A stretch of DNA of 64,000 nt. Origin: Streptomyces rubellomurinus (GTDB lineage: Bacteria > Actinomycetota > Actinomycetes > Streptomycetales > Streptomycetaceae). Below the pieces are notes generated by a model. That model saw only the letters and a program-made list of their open reading frames with translations. It was not told the DNA's origin and made no database searches. The DNA is taken from positions 8,209 to 72,208 of the forward strand of contig NZ_JZKH01000039.1 in assembly GCF_000961885.1 (NCBI RefSeq), given 5' to 3'. The position numbers and the translations under genes are program-made. Positions 50,660 to 61,054 of this stretch are shown in pieces (position 1 is the first letter of the stretch; the number at the start of each line of letters is the position of its first letter).

Positions 50660-51790
50660 TCAGCCGGAGAGGCGGACCGGCATGATCAGGTACTGGTACG
50701 CCTTGTCCTCCTCGGCGTCCACCGCGGCCTTGCCGCTGAGCAGGGCCGGCTTGGTCGGCGTGGTGAAGCTCAGCTGGGCGTAGGCGGAGTCGATGGCCTT
50801 GAGGCCCTCCTCCAGGTAGCCCGGGTTGAAGGCGATCGAGATGTCGTCGCCCTCCAGGTCCGCCTCGACCCGCTCGGTGGCCTGGGCGTCGTCGCCCGAG
50901 CCGGCCTCCAGGGTCAGCACGCCCTGCTCGAAGCTGAGCCGGACCGGGGTGTTGCGCTCGGCGACCAGCGAGACGCGCTTGAGCGCCTCCAGGAAGGGCT
51001 GGGTCTGGATCGCGGCGACCGCGCTGAACTCGGTCGGGAAGAGGCTGCGGAACTTGGGGAACTCGCCCTCCAGCAGCCGGGTGGTGGTCCGGCGGCCGGC
51101 GCCCTCGAAGCCGATCAGGCCCTCGCCCGCGCCGCCCGAGGAGAGCGCGATGGAGACGTTGTCGCCGCTGCCCAGGGACTTGGCGATGTCCTGCAGGGTC
51201 TTGGCGGGCACCAGGGCGACCGCGGAGATGTCCGACTGCTCGGGCTTCCACAGCAGCTCGCGGACGGCGAAGCGGTACCGGTCGGTGGCGGCCAGGGTGA
51301 TCCGGTCGCCCTCGATCTCGACCCGGACGCCGGTGAGCACCGGCAGGGTGTCGTCCCGGCCGGCGGCCACGGCGGCCTGGCTGACCGCGGAGGCGAAGAC
51401 GTCGCCGGAGACGGTGCCGGTGGCGGTCGGCATCTGGGGCAGCGCCGGGTACTCGTCCACCGGGAGGGTGGGGAGGGTGAACCGGGAGCTGCCGCAGACC
51501 ACGCTGACCCGCTGGCCATCGGTGGAGATCTCCACCGGCCGGTTGGGGAGGTTGCGGGAGATGTCGTTCAGCAGGCGGCCGGAGACCAGGACGGTGCCGG
51601 CCTCCTCGATGTCCGCCTCCAGCTCGACCCGGGCCGAGACCTCGTAGTCGAAGCCGGACAGCGCCAGGCTGCCGTCCTGGGCCGTCAGCAGCAGGCCGGC
51701 CAGCACCGGCACCGGCGGCCGTGCCGGGAGGCTGCGGGCAGCCCAGGCCACCGCCTCCGCGAGGACGTCACGCTCCACCCGGAACTTCAC
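50660..51790 (-). CDS. dnaN: DNA polymerase III beta clamp
   Basis: The protein has 376 residues from GTG 51790 (VKFRVERDVLAEAVAWAARSLP), the start common in Streptomyces; the upstream frame extends into oriC and is rejected. It is the sliding clamp that gives processivity. Three repeats of the clamp fold are visible, with PVPVLAGLLLTAQDGSLALSGFDYEVSA near 28-55, SRLLNDISRNLPNRP-like sequence near 75 (GRLLNDISRNLPNRPVEI), and RVEADLEGDDISIAFNPGYLEEGLKAI near 310-336. The C-terminal LIMPVRLSG is standard. Confidence 0.97.
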   Translation of the reverse strand: MKFRVERDVLAEAVAWAARSLPARPPVPVLAGLLLTAQDGSLALSGFDYEVSARVELEADIEEAGTVLVSGRLLNDISRNLPNRPVEISTDGQRVSVVCGSSRFTLPTLPVDEYPALPQMPTATGTVSGDVFASAVSQAAVAAGRDDTLPVLTGVRVEIEGDRITLAATDRYRFAVRELLWKPEQSDISAVALVPAKTLQDIAKSLGSGDNVSIALSSGGAGEGLIGFEGAGRRTTTRLLEGEFPKFRSLFPTEFSAVAAIQTQPFLEALKRVSLVAERNTPVRLSFEQGVLTLEAGSGDDAQATERVEADLEGDDISIAFNPGYLEEGLKAIDSAYAQLSFTTPTKPALLSGKAAVDAEEDKAYQYLIMPVRLSG

Positions 51791-52737
51791 CGGTAACCGC
51801 CTCCTGGATCGAGCGCTCCCGCTCGCACTCTGGTTCGTCTGATCTTGATCGTCGGATCGCCTGTCCGCCGAGCGATGCCACTCCGCTTCCAGTCCGCAGA
51901 GGACAGTCTGACGTACTCCACCGACAGACGGGGCAGACGGGCGGAAGCAAGCCGAACAAGTGTCGGGGCGCGGTTGTCCACAGATTTCGGGCCCACCCAC
52001 TTGGAAAGCAGTTCCGAGCTCTATCTGTGTAGCGGTAGTAGTAGGGCCTGTGGAAACCGTGGATAACCCCGTTTCCGCAGGTCAGCGCCCGAATTTTGTC
52101 CACATCGGCTGTGGACGGCGGCTGTGGACGGACAGCCCGTGCTGTGGACGGCGGAGCGTTACCCACAGCCCACGCTCGGTATCCACAGGTTATCCCCAGG
52201 ACTGTCCCCAGATCCGGGCCGGGTTATCCACGGCGGCCGGTCAATTTTTCGTGACGCCTTTCACACCAGGGTATGAACAGGGCCCCAAGGTTGTCGAACT
52301 GTGGACGCCGCTGTGGACAAGCTGGGGATAACCGCCCTCATCCTGGGGACAAGCGGTGGATAACCCGGACGGCCTACTGGCAGCCCGTCAGTTGTCCACA
52401 CCCTGTGGATAACCGTTGTGCACAAGTCCACAGGCACCTGACCTGCGCGGAAGAGCGTAGCGGTGGCCGAGCTGTGGACGAATTCTGGATAACTCCGGGA
52501 GCCCCGGCCTGTGGACGGTGTGGAAGGCCCCGTTCCTGTGGACAACGGCCTCGCGCTCCCCGGGTTTTCGAATCACCGGTCAGTTGTTCGGCGCGGGCTG
52601 TGGATCGGTGGCCGGTCCGTCGAGGCATCTCTGCCCGGCCGACGCGCCGCGCACACCTGGGAATGCGCGAAAAGGGCGTCAGGATCGCTCCTGACGCCCT
52701 TGCGTGGCGCTGCCCGCGGCCCTGCCGGGCCCCGCCG
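51791..52737. other. oriC: chromosomal replication origin oriC
   Basis: The 947-bp gap between dnaA and dnaN holds well over a dozen DnaA-box-like 9-mers in both orientations. Clear ones are TTGTCCACA at 51974, 52096 and 52392, TGTGGACAA at 52312 and 52537, TGTGGATAA at 52404, TGTGCACAA at 52417, TTATCCACG at 52224 and TTACCCACA at 52159. Variants such as TGTGGACGG fill the rest. Boxes concentrate at 51974-52232 and 52312-52545. No long AT-rich block is present, which is normal for Streptomyces origins; the GCCGGTCAATTTTTCGTGA stretch near 52240 is the least GC-rich part. Confidence 0.95.
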
Positions 52738-54558
52738 CTAGCTCTTGATGCGGTTGGTGAGTTCGGTGACCTGGTTGTAGATCGAGCGCCGCTCGGCCAT
52801 CAGCGAGCGGATCTTGCGGTCCGCGTGCATCACCGTGGTGTGGTCGCGGCCGCCGAACTGCGCGCCGATCTTCGGCAGCGACAGGTCGGTCAGCTCCCGG
52901 CACAGGTACATCGCGATCTGACGCGCCGTCACCAGCACGCGGCTGCGCGACGATCCGCACAGGTCGTCGACGCCCAGGCCGAAGTACGCGGCGGTCTGCT
53001 GCATGATGACCTGCGCGGTGATCTCCGGGCCGGCGTCCTCGTCCCCGCCCGGGATCAGGTCCTTGAGGACGATCCCGGCCAACTCCAGGTCCACCGGCGC
53101 CCGGTTGAGGTTCGCGAAGGCGGTGACCCGGATCAGCGCGCCCTCCAACTCCCGGATGTTGCGGGTGATCCGGGACGCGATGAACTCCAACACGTCGGCG
53201 GGGGCGTTGAGTTGCTCCTGGATCGCCTTCTTGCGCAGGATCGCGATCCGGGTCTCCAGCTCCGGCGGGGTGACGTCGGTGATCAGCCCCCACTCGAAGC
53301 GGTTGCGCAGCCGGTCCTCCAGCGTGGTCAGCAGCTTGGGCGGCCGGTCCGAGGAGAGCACGATCTGCTTGTTCGCGTTGTGCAGGGTGTTGAAGGTGTG
53401 GAAGAACTCCTCCTGGGTGGACTCCTTGCTCGCCAGGAACTGGACGTCGTCCACGAGCAGGATGTCCATGTCCCGGTAGCGGCGGCGGAAGGTGTCCGCC
53501 TTGCCGTCCCGGATCGAGTTGATGAACTCGTTGGTGAACTCCTCCGAGGACACGTAGCGCACCCGGGTGCCCGGGAAGAGGCTGCGCGAGTAGTGCCCGA
53601 TGGCGTGCAGCAGGTGGGTCTTGCCCAGCCCGGACTCGCCGTAGATGAAGAGCGGGTTGTACGCCTTGGCCGGCGCCTCGGCGACGGCGACCGCCGCCGC
53701 GTGCGCGAAGCGGTTGCTGGCGCCGATGACGAAAGTGTCGAAGAGGTACTTCGGGTTCAGCCGGGCGGCCGGCTCGTCCTTGCGCGAGCCGCCGGCCGGG
53801 GGAGCGCCGGGCGGGGCGGGCACGCCGGGGACGCCGGGGCGCTCGGGGGCGCGCTCGGCGGGAGCCTTCTCGGCCGGGCGGCCGCCGGTCGGACGGGAGC
53901 CGGGGGAGCGGCGGCCGGCGCCGGCGCGGGGCTGCTCGTTCGGGCCTGGGCCGTAGGCGCCGCCGAACAGGTCGCCCTGGGTGGTCGAGGGCGGGCTGGG
54001 GACGGGCCGCGGCGCCTGGCGGGGCGCGGCCTCCTCGTGGTCGCGGTACGGCGCCTGCTGCTCCTGGTAGCCGGGCCAGGACTGCGGGCCCGGCTGGCCG
54101 CCGTACGGCGCCGGGCGCTGCTCGTAGCCGCCGGTGTCGTAGCGGGGGCGCTCGTAGTCCTGCGGCTGCTCGTAGTCCGGCTCGTAGGGCTGCTGGTAGC
54201 CCTGGCCGCCGTAGCCGCCGGTGCCCTCCTCGGCCGGGCCGGGGTACGGCTCGACGGGCGGCTGCGGCGCGGGCGCGGGGGTGCTGGGCACGGCGTTGGC
54301 GTCGACCATCACGGCGATCCGCACCGGGCGGCTCAGCTCGCGGCTGAGGGCCTCGGTGAGCTGCGGCAGCAGCCGGCCCTCCAGCACCTGCTTGGCCCGC
54401 TCGTTGGGGGTCGCCAGCAGGGCGGTGTCGTGCATCATCCACATCGGCTGGGTGCGCTGCACCCACTGCTTGTCCATCTCCCCGACGTCCGGGTCGTTGA
54501 CCAGCCGCTCGACGACCCTCGCCCAGACCGGGACGAGGTCGCTGTTGACATCAGCCAC
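52738..54558 (-). CDS. dnaA: chromosomal replication initiator DnaA
   Basis: The protein has 606 residues from GTG 54558 ([19 protein letters not shown]). Domain I is at 1-95, then comes a very long, Pro/Gly/Gln/Tyr-rich domain II (about 95-275), typical of Streptomyces. Domain III AAA+ has Walker [16 protein letters not shown] (about 312), Walker [16 protein letters not shown] (about 372) and sensor motifs ILSSDRPP-like ([12 protein letters not shown]). Domain IV has the DnaA signature [19 protein letters not shown] and [16 protein letters not shown]. The region upstream includes DnaA boxes for autoregulation. Confidence 0.97.
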   Translation of the reverse strand: MADVNSDLVPVWARVVERLVNDPDVGEMDKQWVQRTQPMWMMHDTALLATPNERAKQVLEGRLLPQLTEALSRELSRPVRIAVMVDANAVPSTPAPAPQPPVEPYPGPAEEGTGGYGGQGYQQPYEPDYEQPQDYERPRYDTGGYEQRPAPYGGQPGPQSWPGYQEQQAPYRDHEEAAPRQAPRPVPSPPSTTQGDLFGGAYGPGPNEQPRAGAGRRSPGSRPTGGRPAEKAPAERAPERPGVPGVPAPPGAPPAGGSRKDEPAARLNPKYLFDTFVIGASNRFAHAAAVAVAEAPAKAYNPLFIYGESGLGKTHLLHAIGHYSRSLFPGTRVRYVSSEEFTNEFINSIRDGKADTFRRRYRDMDILLVDDVQFLASKESTQEEFFHTFNTLHNANKQIVLSSDRPPKLLTTLEDRLRNRFEWGLITDVTPPELETRIAILRKKAIQEQLNAPADVLEFIASRITRNIRELEGALIRVTAFANLNRAPVDLELAGIVLKDLIPGGDEDAGPEITAQVIMQQTAAYFGLGVDDLCGSSRSRVLVTARQIAMYLCRELTDLSLPKIGAQFGGRDHTTVMHADRKIRSLMAERRSIYNQVTELTNRIKS

Positions 54559-54913
54559 TGGTGCACGCTTTCCGATGAACAAACCAGACAAGTCCTGCAA
54601 CGGTAGTCAGCGAACAGAGCCGGATCAAGTCGTTGTCCACAGGCTGTGGGCAACCCGGGGCGGGGAGGTCCGGTTTGACCCTCGGACCCCGTCCCGCGTA
54701 CCGTAACCAGGTCGAGTTGTCGATGGCCGCTGCCGCATGTCCGCGGGTCCACCCGCTCCATAAGGCGCGCAGCACGGGCGCCGTGGATTGCCTGAAACCC
54801 CAGCCGAACTGGGGCGATGGGCCGGATTTCCGAAACATGGGGAGATCACGCGGACGCACGGTGACGGCCAAGCGACTCCCCGTCATCCTACGATTCACCT
54901 CAGGAGCCCCCGA
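54559..54913. promoter_or_regulatory. dnaA-rpmH divergent promoter region with DnaA boxes
   Basis: The 355 bp between the dnaA and rpmH starts contain TTGTCCACA at 54633-54641 and TGTGGGCAA at 54645-54653, as expected for autoregulation of dnaA by its product. No other gene is visible. The conserved upstream part of rpmH (about 54780-54910) should hold its promoter. Confidence 0.8.
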
Positions 54914-55051
54914 GTGAGCAAGCGCACCTTCCAGCCGAACAACCGTCGTCGCGCGAAGACCCACGGCTTCCGGCTGCGTATGCGTACCCGCGCCGGCCGC
55001 GCCATCCTGGCCGCCCGCCGTGGCAAGGGCCGCGCCAGCCTGTCCGCCTGA
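54914..55051 (+). CDS. rpmH: ribosomal protein bL34
   Basis: The protein has 45 residues from GTG 54914 (CAGGAG upstream). The sequence [26 protein letters not shown]... with [16 protein letters not shown] is a textbook L34, part of the 50S subunit. It is divergent from dnaA and starts the rpmH-rnpA-yidD-yidC-jag-rsmG run. Confidence 0.98.
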   Translation: MSKRTFQPNNRRRAKTHGFRLRMRTRAGRAILAARRGKGRASLSA

Positions 55052-55070
55052 TCCACGCCAAGGGTCTGTT

Positions 55071-55499
55071 GTGCTGCCCTCCGAGAATCGGCTGCGGCGG
55101 CGCCAGGACTTCGCGACCGCGGTGAAACGCGGTCGCCGGGCCGGCCGGCCCCTGCTGGTCGTCCATCTCAGCAGAGAGGACGTCCAGTCCGGGCCGACCG
55201 ACCGGACCAGCGACTCCCGCCCGCACGTCGCCGAGGGGACTCCTTCGGCGCGTGCGGGTTTCGTCGTGAGCAAGGCCGTCGGCCCGGCGGTCGTTCGCAA
55301 CCTGGTCAAGCGCCGGTTGCGCCATCTCATCCGTGATCGTCTGTCCAGGCTGCCCGCCGGTAGCCTGATAGTGGTGCGCGCGCTGCCCCCGGCCGCGTCC
55401 GCCTCGTACCAGGACCTCGAACGGGATCTGGACGCGGCGCTCAAGCGGCTGCTGAGGGCGGAGCCCACCGCCGCGGCGCCGACGGGAGCAGGGCGATGA
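55071..55499 (+). CDS. rnpA: ribonuclease P protein component
   Basis: The protein has 142 residues from GTG 55071 ([27 protein letters not shown]). It binds the RNase P RNA and helps mature tRNA 5' ends. The RNR-like motif lies in [18 protein letters not shown] (about 75-92). It follows rpmH by 19 bp and overlaps yidD by 4 bp (ATGA). A longer in-frame start overlaps rpmH and is rejected. It is slightly longer than in many bacteria because of an insertion after residue 30. Confidence 0.96.
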   Translation: MLPSENRLRRRQDFATAVKRGRRAGRPLLVVHLSREDVQSGPTDRTSDSRPHVAEGTPSARAGFVVSKAVGPAVVRNLVKRRLRHLIRDRLSRLPAGSLIVVRALPPAASASYQDLERDLDAALKRLLRAEPTAAAPTGAGR

Positions 55500-55816
55500 A
55501 GTACCTGCTGATGGGTCTGATCAGGGTCTACCAGTGGACGATCAGCCCACTGCTCGGTCCGGTCTGCCGCTACTACCCCTCCTGCTCGCACTACGGCTAC
55601 GAGGCCGTGAAGGTGCACGGGGCGGTCAAGGGCGGCGGGCTGACCGTGTGGCGCATCCTGCGCTGCAACCCCTGGTCGCCTGGCGGGGTGGACCACGTAC
55701 CGCCGCGCAAGCACCCGGTGTGGCACCGCCGGCTGCGCGATCTGCTGAGCCCCAAGAGCGGGACCGCCGAGCCGGAGCCGGTGGCGAAGCCCGATGCCAA
55801 GGAGTCTGACCGGTGA
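55496..55816 (+). CDS. yidD: membrane protein insertion efficiency factor YidD
   Basis: The protein has 106 residues from ATG 55496. Motifs of the haemolysin-like family are [35 protein letters not shown] and [18 protein letters not shown]. It is amphipathic and membrane-associated and assists YidC. It overlaps rnpA and yidC, so translation is coupled. Confidence 0.96.
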   Translation: MKYLLMGLIRVYQWTISPLLGPVCRYYPSCSHYGYEAVKVHGAVKGGGLTVWRILRCNPWSPGGVDHVPPRKHPVWHRRLRDLLSPKSGTAEPEPVAKPDAKESDR

Positions 55817-56958
55817 CCTTCGGTTTTCTGAGTCCCCTCTACACGGCGGTGTCCTGGATCATCGTCCAGTTCCACTCGCTGTACAGCAACGTCTTTAGGT
55901 TCGATCCGGACGGTGGCTGGGCCTGGGGCCTGTCCATCGCCTCGATGGTCGTCGTCATCCGGATCTGCCTGATCCCGCTCTTCGTGAAGCAGATCAAGGC
56001 GACCCGGGCCATGCAGGCGATCCAGCCGAAGATGAAGGCCATCCAGGAGCGCTACAAGAACGACCGGCAGCGCCAGTCCGAAGAGATGATGAAGCTGTAC
56101 AAGGAGGCGGGTACCAACCCGTTCTCCAGCTGCCTTCCCATCCTCGTGCAGGCCCCGTTCTTCACCGCCCTCTACGGCGTGCTGGCCAAGGTCGCCAAGG
56201 GTCACGACATCGGCGTCATCCACGGCGACCTGCTGCTGAGCGCCGGCAAGGCGCACATCTTCGGTGCCCCGCTCTCCGCGACCTTCGTCAGCAGCGGCGA
56301 GACCAGCGTCAAGATCGTCACCGCGGTGATGATCATCCTGATGTCGCTGTCGCAGTTCATCACCCAGCGCCAGCTGATGACCAAGAACGTCGACCTCACG
56401 GTCAAGACGCCGTTCATGCAGCAGCAGAAGATGCTGATGTACGTCTTCCCGGTCATGTTCGCCGTCATGGGCATCAACTTCCCGGTCGGTGTCCTGGTCT
56501 ACTGGCTGACCACCAACGTCTGGTCGATGGGCCAGCAGCTGGTCGTCATCCACAACAACCCGACCCCGGGCAGCAAGGCCTTCCAGCACCGCCAGGAGCG
56601 GCTGAAGAAGGCCGGCCGGCTGCGTCCGGACGGTACGGAGATCAAGGGCGCGCTCTGGGGCATGCTGCCCCCGTCCAAGGCGGCCATCGAGGAGGCGGCC
56701 TCCGCCGCCGCGGTCGTCGAGGAGTCGGTCCGGGCGAGCCGCCAGCAGCCCCGCCGGCAGACCAAGGCCCAGCGCCAGCAGGGCGGTGCCGCGCAGGTGA
56801 CCGAGGAGGCCCCGGCGGAGCCCGCCGAGGACGCCGTCCCGGCCGAGTCCGGTGCCGAGCCGGCCGCCAAGCAGACCGCGGCCAAGGCCGGCGGCCCCAA
56901 GCAGGGCACCAGGCAGCAGCCCAAGCGCGGCGGCCAGCGGCCGAAGAAGAAGTCCTGA
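55813..56958 (+). CDS. yidC: membrane protein insertase YidC
   Basis: The protein has 381 residues from GTG 55813, overlapping yidD. It inserts membrane proteins with or without Sec. It has about five transmembrane helices ([44 protein letters not shown] with the conserved hydrophilic-groove Arg; [76 protein letters not shown]). A long basic, Lys/Gln/Ala-rich C-terminal tail (about 250-381) probably binds ribosomes. Confidence 0.97.
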   Translation: MTFGFLSPLYTAVSWIIVQFHSLYSNVFRFDPDGGWAWGLSIASMVVVIRICLIPLFVKQIKATRAMQAIQPKMKAIQERYKNDRQRQSEEMMKLYKEAGTNPFSSCLPILVQAPFFTALYGVLAKVAKGHDIGVIHGDLLLSAGKAHIFGAPLSATFVSSGETSVKIVTAVMIILMSLSQFITQRQLMTKNVDLTVKTPFMQQQKMLMYVFPVMFAVMGINFPVGVLVYWLTTNVWSMGQQLVVIHNNPTPGSKAFQHRQERLKKAGRLRPDGTEIKGALWGMLPPSKAAIEEAASAAAVVEESVRASRQQPRRQTKAQRQQGGAAQVTEEAPAEPAEDAVPAESGAEPAAKQTAAKAGGPKQGTRQQPKRGGQRPKKKS

Positions 56959-57040
56959 CCGGTCCCGGACCTGTCGTGACAGCGCGCAGAGCTTCGTTCC
57001 CGGCCCACCAGACTGGGCCCAACTCCGAAGGAGTCCATCA

Positions 57041-57571
57041 GTGACGGAAGGCACCACCTCCGCCGTCGAGACCGAGGCCGCCGCCGGCGCCGACGAGAGC
57101 CTCGTCGCGCGTCTGGAGCAGGAGGGCGACATCGCGGCGGACTACCTGGAGGGTCTGCTCGACATCGCGGACCTCGACGGTGACATCGACATGGACGTCG
57201 AGGGTGACCGCGCCCTGGTGTCCATCGTCAGCGACGGCAACGACCGCGCGCTGCAGCGCCTGGTCGGCCAGGACGGCGAGGTGCTGGAGGCCCTGCAGGA
57301 GCTGACCCGGTTGGCCGTGCACCGGGAGACCGGCGAGCGCAGCCGCCTCATGCTGGACATCGCCGGCTTCCGGGCCCGCAAGCGCACCGAGCTGGCCACG
57401 CTCGGCGCCAAGGCGGCGGAGCAGGCGAAGAGCTCCGGCGAGCAGGTCAAGCTGCGGCCGATGACGCCCTTCGAGCGCAAGGTCGTCCACGACGCGGTCG
57501 CGGCCGCCGGTCTGCGCAGTGAGTCCGAGGGCGAAGAGCCCCAGCGGTGCGTGGTCGTGCTGCCGGTCTGA
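57041..57571 (+). CDS. jag: RNA-binding protein Jag/KhpB
   Basis: The protein has 176 residues from GTG 57041 with GAAGGAG upstream. The acidic N-terminus is followed by a KH-like domain ([22 protein letters not shown]...[21 protein letters not shown], with the GQDGE loop) and an R3H domain ([59 protein letters not shown]). It is an RNA chaperone-like protein linked to division in other bacteria. It lacks a Jag_N domain, as is usual in actinobacteria. Confidence 0.95.
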   Translation: MTEGTTSAVETEAAAGADESLVARLEQEGDIAADYLEGLLDIADLDGDIDMDVEGDRALVSIVSDGNDRALQRLVGQDGEVLEALQELTRLAVHRETGERSRLMLDIAGFRARKRTELATLGAKAAEQAKSSGEQVKLRPMTPFERKVVHDAVAAAGLRSESEGEEPQRCVVVLPV

Positions 57572-57624
57572 GCCGGGCAGCTCGACACTCGGTCGCCTCG
57601 GCGGCCGATGGGCTTCACCGGACG

Positions 57625-57655
57625 CGACCCCGTCCGCCTCGTGCGGGCGGGGTCG
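57625..57655. terminator. hairpin after jag
   Basis: The arms CGACCCCGTCCGC and GCGGGCGGGGTCG pair with one mismatch around a 5-base loop, 54 bp after the jag stop. It is followed by a parS site and rsmG. Confidence 0.65.
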
Positions 57656-57691
57656 TCGTCCCTTCGCGGGGCACGGCGTTCGGCGGGAGAT

Positions 57692-57705
57692 GTTCCACGT
57701 GAAAC
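57692..57705. other. parS: parS site
   Basis: GTTCCACGTGAAAC is one mismatch from the consensus GTTTCACGTGAAAC. It lies between jag and rsmG. ParB binds such sites to form the origin-proximal segregation complex. Confidence 0.9.
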
Positions 57706-57752
57706 AGTGCGATGAGCGGGTCGGTGGCGATCCGGGGATCGGAGAGGTCGAG

Positions 57753-58592
57753 ATGGACACGGACAACGCGGCTGCCGGCCGGTCGGGGGCGGCTGACGTG
57801 AACCGGGCCGCCGAGGAGCGGACCATCGTGGAGCCCGAGCTGGACGTGCTGGCCGAGGCCCCGGCCGCCGCCCGGGAGGTGTTCGGCGACCGCTTCGACG
57901 CCGCCGTCCGCTACACCGAGCTGCTGGCCACCGCCGGGGTGCAGCGCGGACTGATCGGGCCCCGCGAGGTGCCCCGGCTGTGGGACCGCCACGTGCTCAA
58001 CTGCGCGGTGCTGGCCGAGCTGCTGCCGAACGGCACCACGCTGTGCGACGTCGGCTCCGGCGCTGGCCTGCCCGGCATCCCGGTGGCGCTGGCCCGCCCG
58101 GACGTCCAGGTGACACTGCTGGAGCCGCTGCTGCGCCGCACCACCTTCCTGGAGGAGGTCGTCCGCGAGCTGGGGCTGGAGAACGTCACGGTGCTGCGCG
58201 GCCGCGCCGAGGAGATGATCGGCAAGCTCGCCGTGGACGTGGTGACCGCCCGCGCGGTGGCCCCGCTGGACCGGCTGGCCGGCTGGGGGATGCCGCTGCT
58301 GCGCCCGCACGGGCAGATGCTGGCGCTCAAGGGTGACAGCGCCGAGCAGGAGCTGGCGGACTCCCGGGCCGGGCTGGCCAAGCTCGGCGCGGTCGAGTCC
58401 TCGGTCATCTCGGTCGGCGAGGGCACCCTGGAGACCTCCACCCGGGTGATCCAGGTCAAGGCGGGGGAGAGCCCCGGCGGGGTGAAGGCGGCGACCCGGC
58501 GGGCCAAGGCGGCCCGGGCCGGGCGCAACGCCGGCACCCCCCGGACGGGCGGCGCGGGCGGCGGCCGGGGCGGGCGGCGCCGCAGCCGCTGA
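57753..58592 (+). CDS. rsmG: 16S rRNA (guanine527-N7)-methyltransferase RsmG
   Basis: The protein has 279 residues from ATG 57753 (GGAGAGG upstream), a start chosen because upstream sequence contains the parS site. It methylates G527 of 16S rRNA. Motifs are [17 protein letters not shown], the SAM motif [21 protein letters not shown] and [20 protein letters not shown]. The C-terminus is extended by about 40 residues ([31 protein letters not shown]), a basic tail that may bind RNA; this tail is common in Streptomyces. Loss of rsmG gives low-level streptomycin resistance in Streptomyces. Confidence 0.96.
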   Translation: MDTDNAAAGRSGAADVNRAAEERTIVEPELDVLAEAPAAAREVFGDRFDAAVRYTELLATAGVQRGLIGPREVPRLWDRHVLNCAVLAELLPNGTTLCDVGSGAGLPGIPVALARPDVQVTLLEPLLRRTTFLEEVVRELGLENVTVLRGRAEEMIGKLAVDVVTARAVAPLDRLAGWGMPLLRPHGQMLALKGDSAEQELADSRAGLAKLGAVESSVISVGEGTLETSTRVIQVKAGESPGGVKAATRRAKAARAGRNAGTPRTGGAGGGRGGRRRSR

Positions 58593-58637
58593 GGCCACGG
58601 CGTCGGCACGCCGGTACGCCGGGACAGGCATGATCCA

Positions 58638-58677
58638 CGGGCGGACGGCCCTCCTGAACGGGAGGGGCGTCCGCCCG
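58638..58677. terminator. terminator between rsmG and parA
   Basis: The 17-bp arms CGGGCGGACGGCCCTCC and GGAGGGGCGTCCGCCCG have one mismatch and a 6-base loop. It ends 45 bp after the rsmG stop. Confidence 0.85.
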
Positions 58678-58758
58678 CGGTCGTTCCGGTGACGGGTCGG
58701 GCCGACCCCGGGTCATCGGAGTGTCGCAACGTCAGATTTCCGACATAGCGGGCATGGT

Positions 58759-58772
58759 GTTCCACGTGAAAC
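58759..58772. other. parS: parS site upstream of parA
   Basis: GTTCCACGTGAAAC, 84 bp before the parA start used here. It lies in the promoter region and could allow ParB to regulate parAB. Confidence 0.9.
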
Positions 58773-58831
58773 GTCGCTCCTTGCTCTCCGGAATCTTGGC
58801 CCGCGGCCGGGCTGCGACTGTCGCCGCTCCG

Positions 58832-58845
58832 GTTCCACGTGAAAC
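58832..58845. other. parS: parS site directly before parA
   Basis: GTTCCACGTGAAAC ends 10 bp before the ATG at 58856. With the site at 58759 it forms a pair 73 bp apart. Confidence 0.9.
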
Positions 58846-58855
58846 ACTGGCGCCC

Positions 58856-59836
58856 ATGCAGGACTCGGAGACCGTCGACCAGATCGACGACACGCCCATC
58901 GCGCGGGCTGCCCAGGCTGCGGTTCAGGCGATCGGCCGAGCGGGGGAGGGGCTCCCCCGTCCCGCCAGCACCCGGGTGATGGTGGTCGCCAACCAGAAGG
59001 GCGGGGTGGGCAAGACCACCACCACCGTGAACATGGCCGCCTCGCTGGCGATGCACGGCCTGCGGGTGCTGGTCGTCGACCTCGACCCGCAGGGGAACGC
59101 CTCCACGGCCCTCGGTATCGACCACCACGCCGACGTGCCGTCCATCTACGACGTCCTGGTCGAGGGCAAGCCGATGGCCGACGTGGTCCAGCCGGTCCGG
59201 GACGTGGAGGGGCTGTTCTGCGTCCCCGCGACCATCGACCTGGCCGGCGCCGAGATCGAGCTGGTCTCGATGGTGGCCCGGGAGAGCCGGCTGCAGCGCG
59301 CCATCGCCGCCTACGAGCAGCCGCTGGACTACATCCTGATCGACTGCCCGCCCTCGCTGGGCCTGCTGACGGTCAACGCCCTGGTCGCCGGCCAGGAGGT
59401 GCTGATCCCGATCCAGTGCGAGTACTACGCGCTGGAGGGCCTCGGCCAGCTGCTGCGCAACGTCGAGCTGGTGCGCGCGCACCTCAACCCCACGCTGCAC
59501 GTCTCGACCATCCTGCTCACCATGTACGACGCCCGGACGAGGCTGGCCGCCCAGGTCGCCGAGGAGGTCCGGACCCACTTCCAGCACGAGGTGCTGAGCA
59601 CGGCGATCCCCCGCTCGGTGCGCATCTCGGAGGCACCCAGCTACGGCCAGACGGTGCTCACCTACGACCCGGGCTCGACCGGGGCGCTCTCCTACCTGGA
59701 GGCGGCCCGCGAGCTCGCGCAGCGCGCGGTGGGCCCGACCGGCTCGCTGGTGGGTCAGCAGCGGGACGGCAGCGGGACGACGGCGGTTCGGGGCACGGAG
59801 CCCCGGTGGCACGGCACGACGGAGGGTCAGCAGTGA
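58856..59836 (+). CDS. parA: chromosome partitioning ATPase ParA
   Basis: The protein has 326 residues from ATG 58856. An in-frame ATG at 58754 would add 34 residues and include both parS sites as coding sequence; neither start has a good ribosome-binding site, so the start is uncertain. ParA is a deviant Walker ATPase that positions ParB-origin complexes. Motifs are [23 protein letters not shown] (Walker A), [17 protein letters not shown] and [18 protein letters not shown] (Walker B), and [14 protein letters not shown]. It overlaps parB by 4 bp. Confidence 0.93.
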   Translation: MQDSETVDQIDDTPIARAAQAAVQAIGRAGEGLPRPASTRVMVVANQKGGVGKTTTTVNMAASLAMHGLRVLVVDLDPQGNASTALGIDHHADVPSIYDVLVEGKPMADVVQPVRDVEGLFCVPATIDLAGAEIELVSMVARESRLQRAIAAYEQPLDYILIDCPPSLGLLTVNALVAGQEVLIPIQCEYYALEGLGQLLRNVELVRAHLNPTLHVSTILLTMYDARTRLAAQVAEEVRTHFQHEVLSTAIPRSVRISEAPSYGQTVLTYDPGSTGALSYLEAARELAQRAVGPTGSLVGQQRDGSGTTAVRGTEPRWHGTTEGQQ

Positions 59837-60921
59837 GTGGTGGTCGCAGGGGTCTGGGACGAGGACTCGGGGCGTTGATCGGTCCCGCGGCCCCGGCTGA
59901 CGGCGGCGCGGTGCGTCCCGCCGCCTCGCCCGCGCCGACCTCGGTGGTGGCGACCGGAGCGACGTCGCCGGCCTCGGTGCCGGTGCTGCCGGGCGGCCGG
60001 GGCACGGTGGCGGCCCGGGCGGCCGCGGGCAAGCGGGCCATCGAGCAGCCGCAGGCCGATCAGCCGGTGGCGGCTCCGGTGGCCGGTGCCTTCTTCGCCG
60101 AGCTGCCGCTGGACTCGATCACGCCCAACCCGCGGCAGCCGCGCGAGGTCTTCGACGAGGACAAGCTGGCCGAGCTGGTCGTCTCGATCAGGGAGGTGGG
60201 CCTGCTCCAGCCGGTCGTGGTGCGCCAGACCGGGCCGGACGGCTTCGAGCTGATCATGGGTGAGCGCCGCTGGCGCGCCTCCCGGGAAGCCGGCCTGACG
60301 CTGATCCCGGCGATCGTCCGGGCCACCGAGGACGACAAGCTGCTGCTGGACGCCCTGCTGGAGAACCTGCACCGGGCGGAGCTCAACGCGCTGGAGGAGG
60401 CGGCCGCCTACGAGCAGCTGCTGCACGACTTCTCCTGCACCCACGACGAGCTGGCCGACCGGATCGGCCGCTCGCGCACCCACGTCACCAACACCCTGCG
60501 GCTGCTGAAGCTCGCGCCGACCGTGCAGCGGCGGATCGCCGCCGGGACGCTCACGGCCGGCCACGCCAAGGCGCTGGCGGGCATCCCGGACGCGGAGCGC
60601 CAGGAGGAGCTGGCGAAGCGGATCATCGCGGAGGGGCTCTCGGTGCGCACCACCGAGGAGATCGTCAAGCTGATGGGCTCGGAGGCCAAGCCGAAGCGCC
60701 AGACGCCGAAGGCGGGCAAGCTGATCACCCCGGCCTTCAACGAGCTGGCCGACCGGCTCTCGGACCGCTTCGACACCCGGGTCAAGGTCGAGGTCTCGCA
60801 GCGCGGCGGCAAGCTGGGCAAGGGCAAGGTCGTGCTGGAGTTCGGTTCGGTGGACGACCTCAACCGGATCCTGGACAGCCTGGCGCCGGGCGAGGACGGG
60901 CTGCGGCTGTCGCAGGGCTGA
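59833..60921 (+). CDS. parB: chromosome partitioning protein ParB
   Basis: The protein has 362 residues from GTG 59833 (GTGA overlap with parA). It opens with [18 protein letters not shown], the ParA-binding motif. An Ala/Pro linker follows, then the CTPase-like domain ([36 protein letters not shown] and the [13 protein letters not shown] box), and the helix-turn-helix ([22 protein letters not shown]). The C-terminal dimerisation domain is [34 protein letters not shown]. It binds the parS sites listed. Confidence 0.97.
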   Translation: MSGGRRGLGRGLGALIGPAAPADGGAVRPAASPAPTSVVATGATSPASVPVLPGGRGTVAARAAAGKRAIEQPQADQPVAAPVAGAFFAELPLDSITPNPRQPREVFDEDKLAELVVSIREVGLLQPVVVRQTGPDGFELIMGERRWRASREAGLTLIPAIVRATEDDKLLLDALLENLHRAELNALEEAAAYEQLLHDFSCTHDELADRIGRSRTHVTNTLRLLKLAPTVQRRIAAGTLTAGHAKALAGIPDAERQEELAKRIIAEGLSVRTTEEIVKLMGSEAKPKRQTPKAGKLITPAFNELADRLSDRFDTRVKVEVSQRGGKLGKGKVVLEFGSVDDLNRILDSLAPGEDGLRLSQG

Positions 60922-60970
60922 GCCCGTCCCTCGGGCGTGACCGATGGGTGCATGATTCGCGTGAGCGGTT

Positions 60971-60984
60971 GTTTCACGTGGAAC
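60971..60984. other. parS: parS site downstream of parB
   Basis: GTTTCACGTGGAAC lies between parB and the GNAT gene and has one mismatch from the consensus on the right arm. Confidence 0.88.
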
Positions 60985-61054
60985 ATGCACCCATCGGTGT
61001 TGGTGGGGGCATGCTCGACCTGCTCGACCGTGAAGTGGAGGAGGTGCACGGGGT

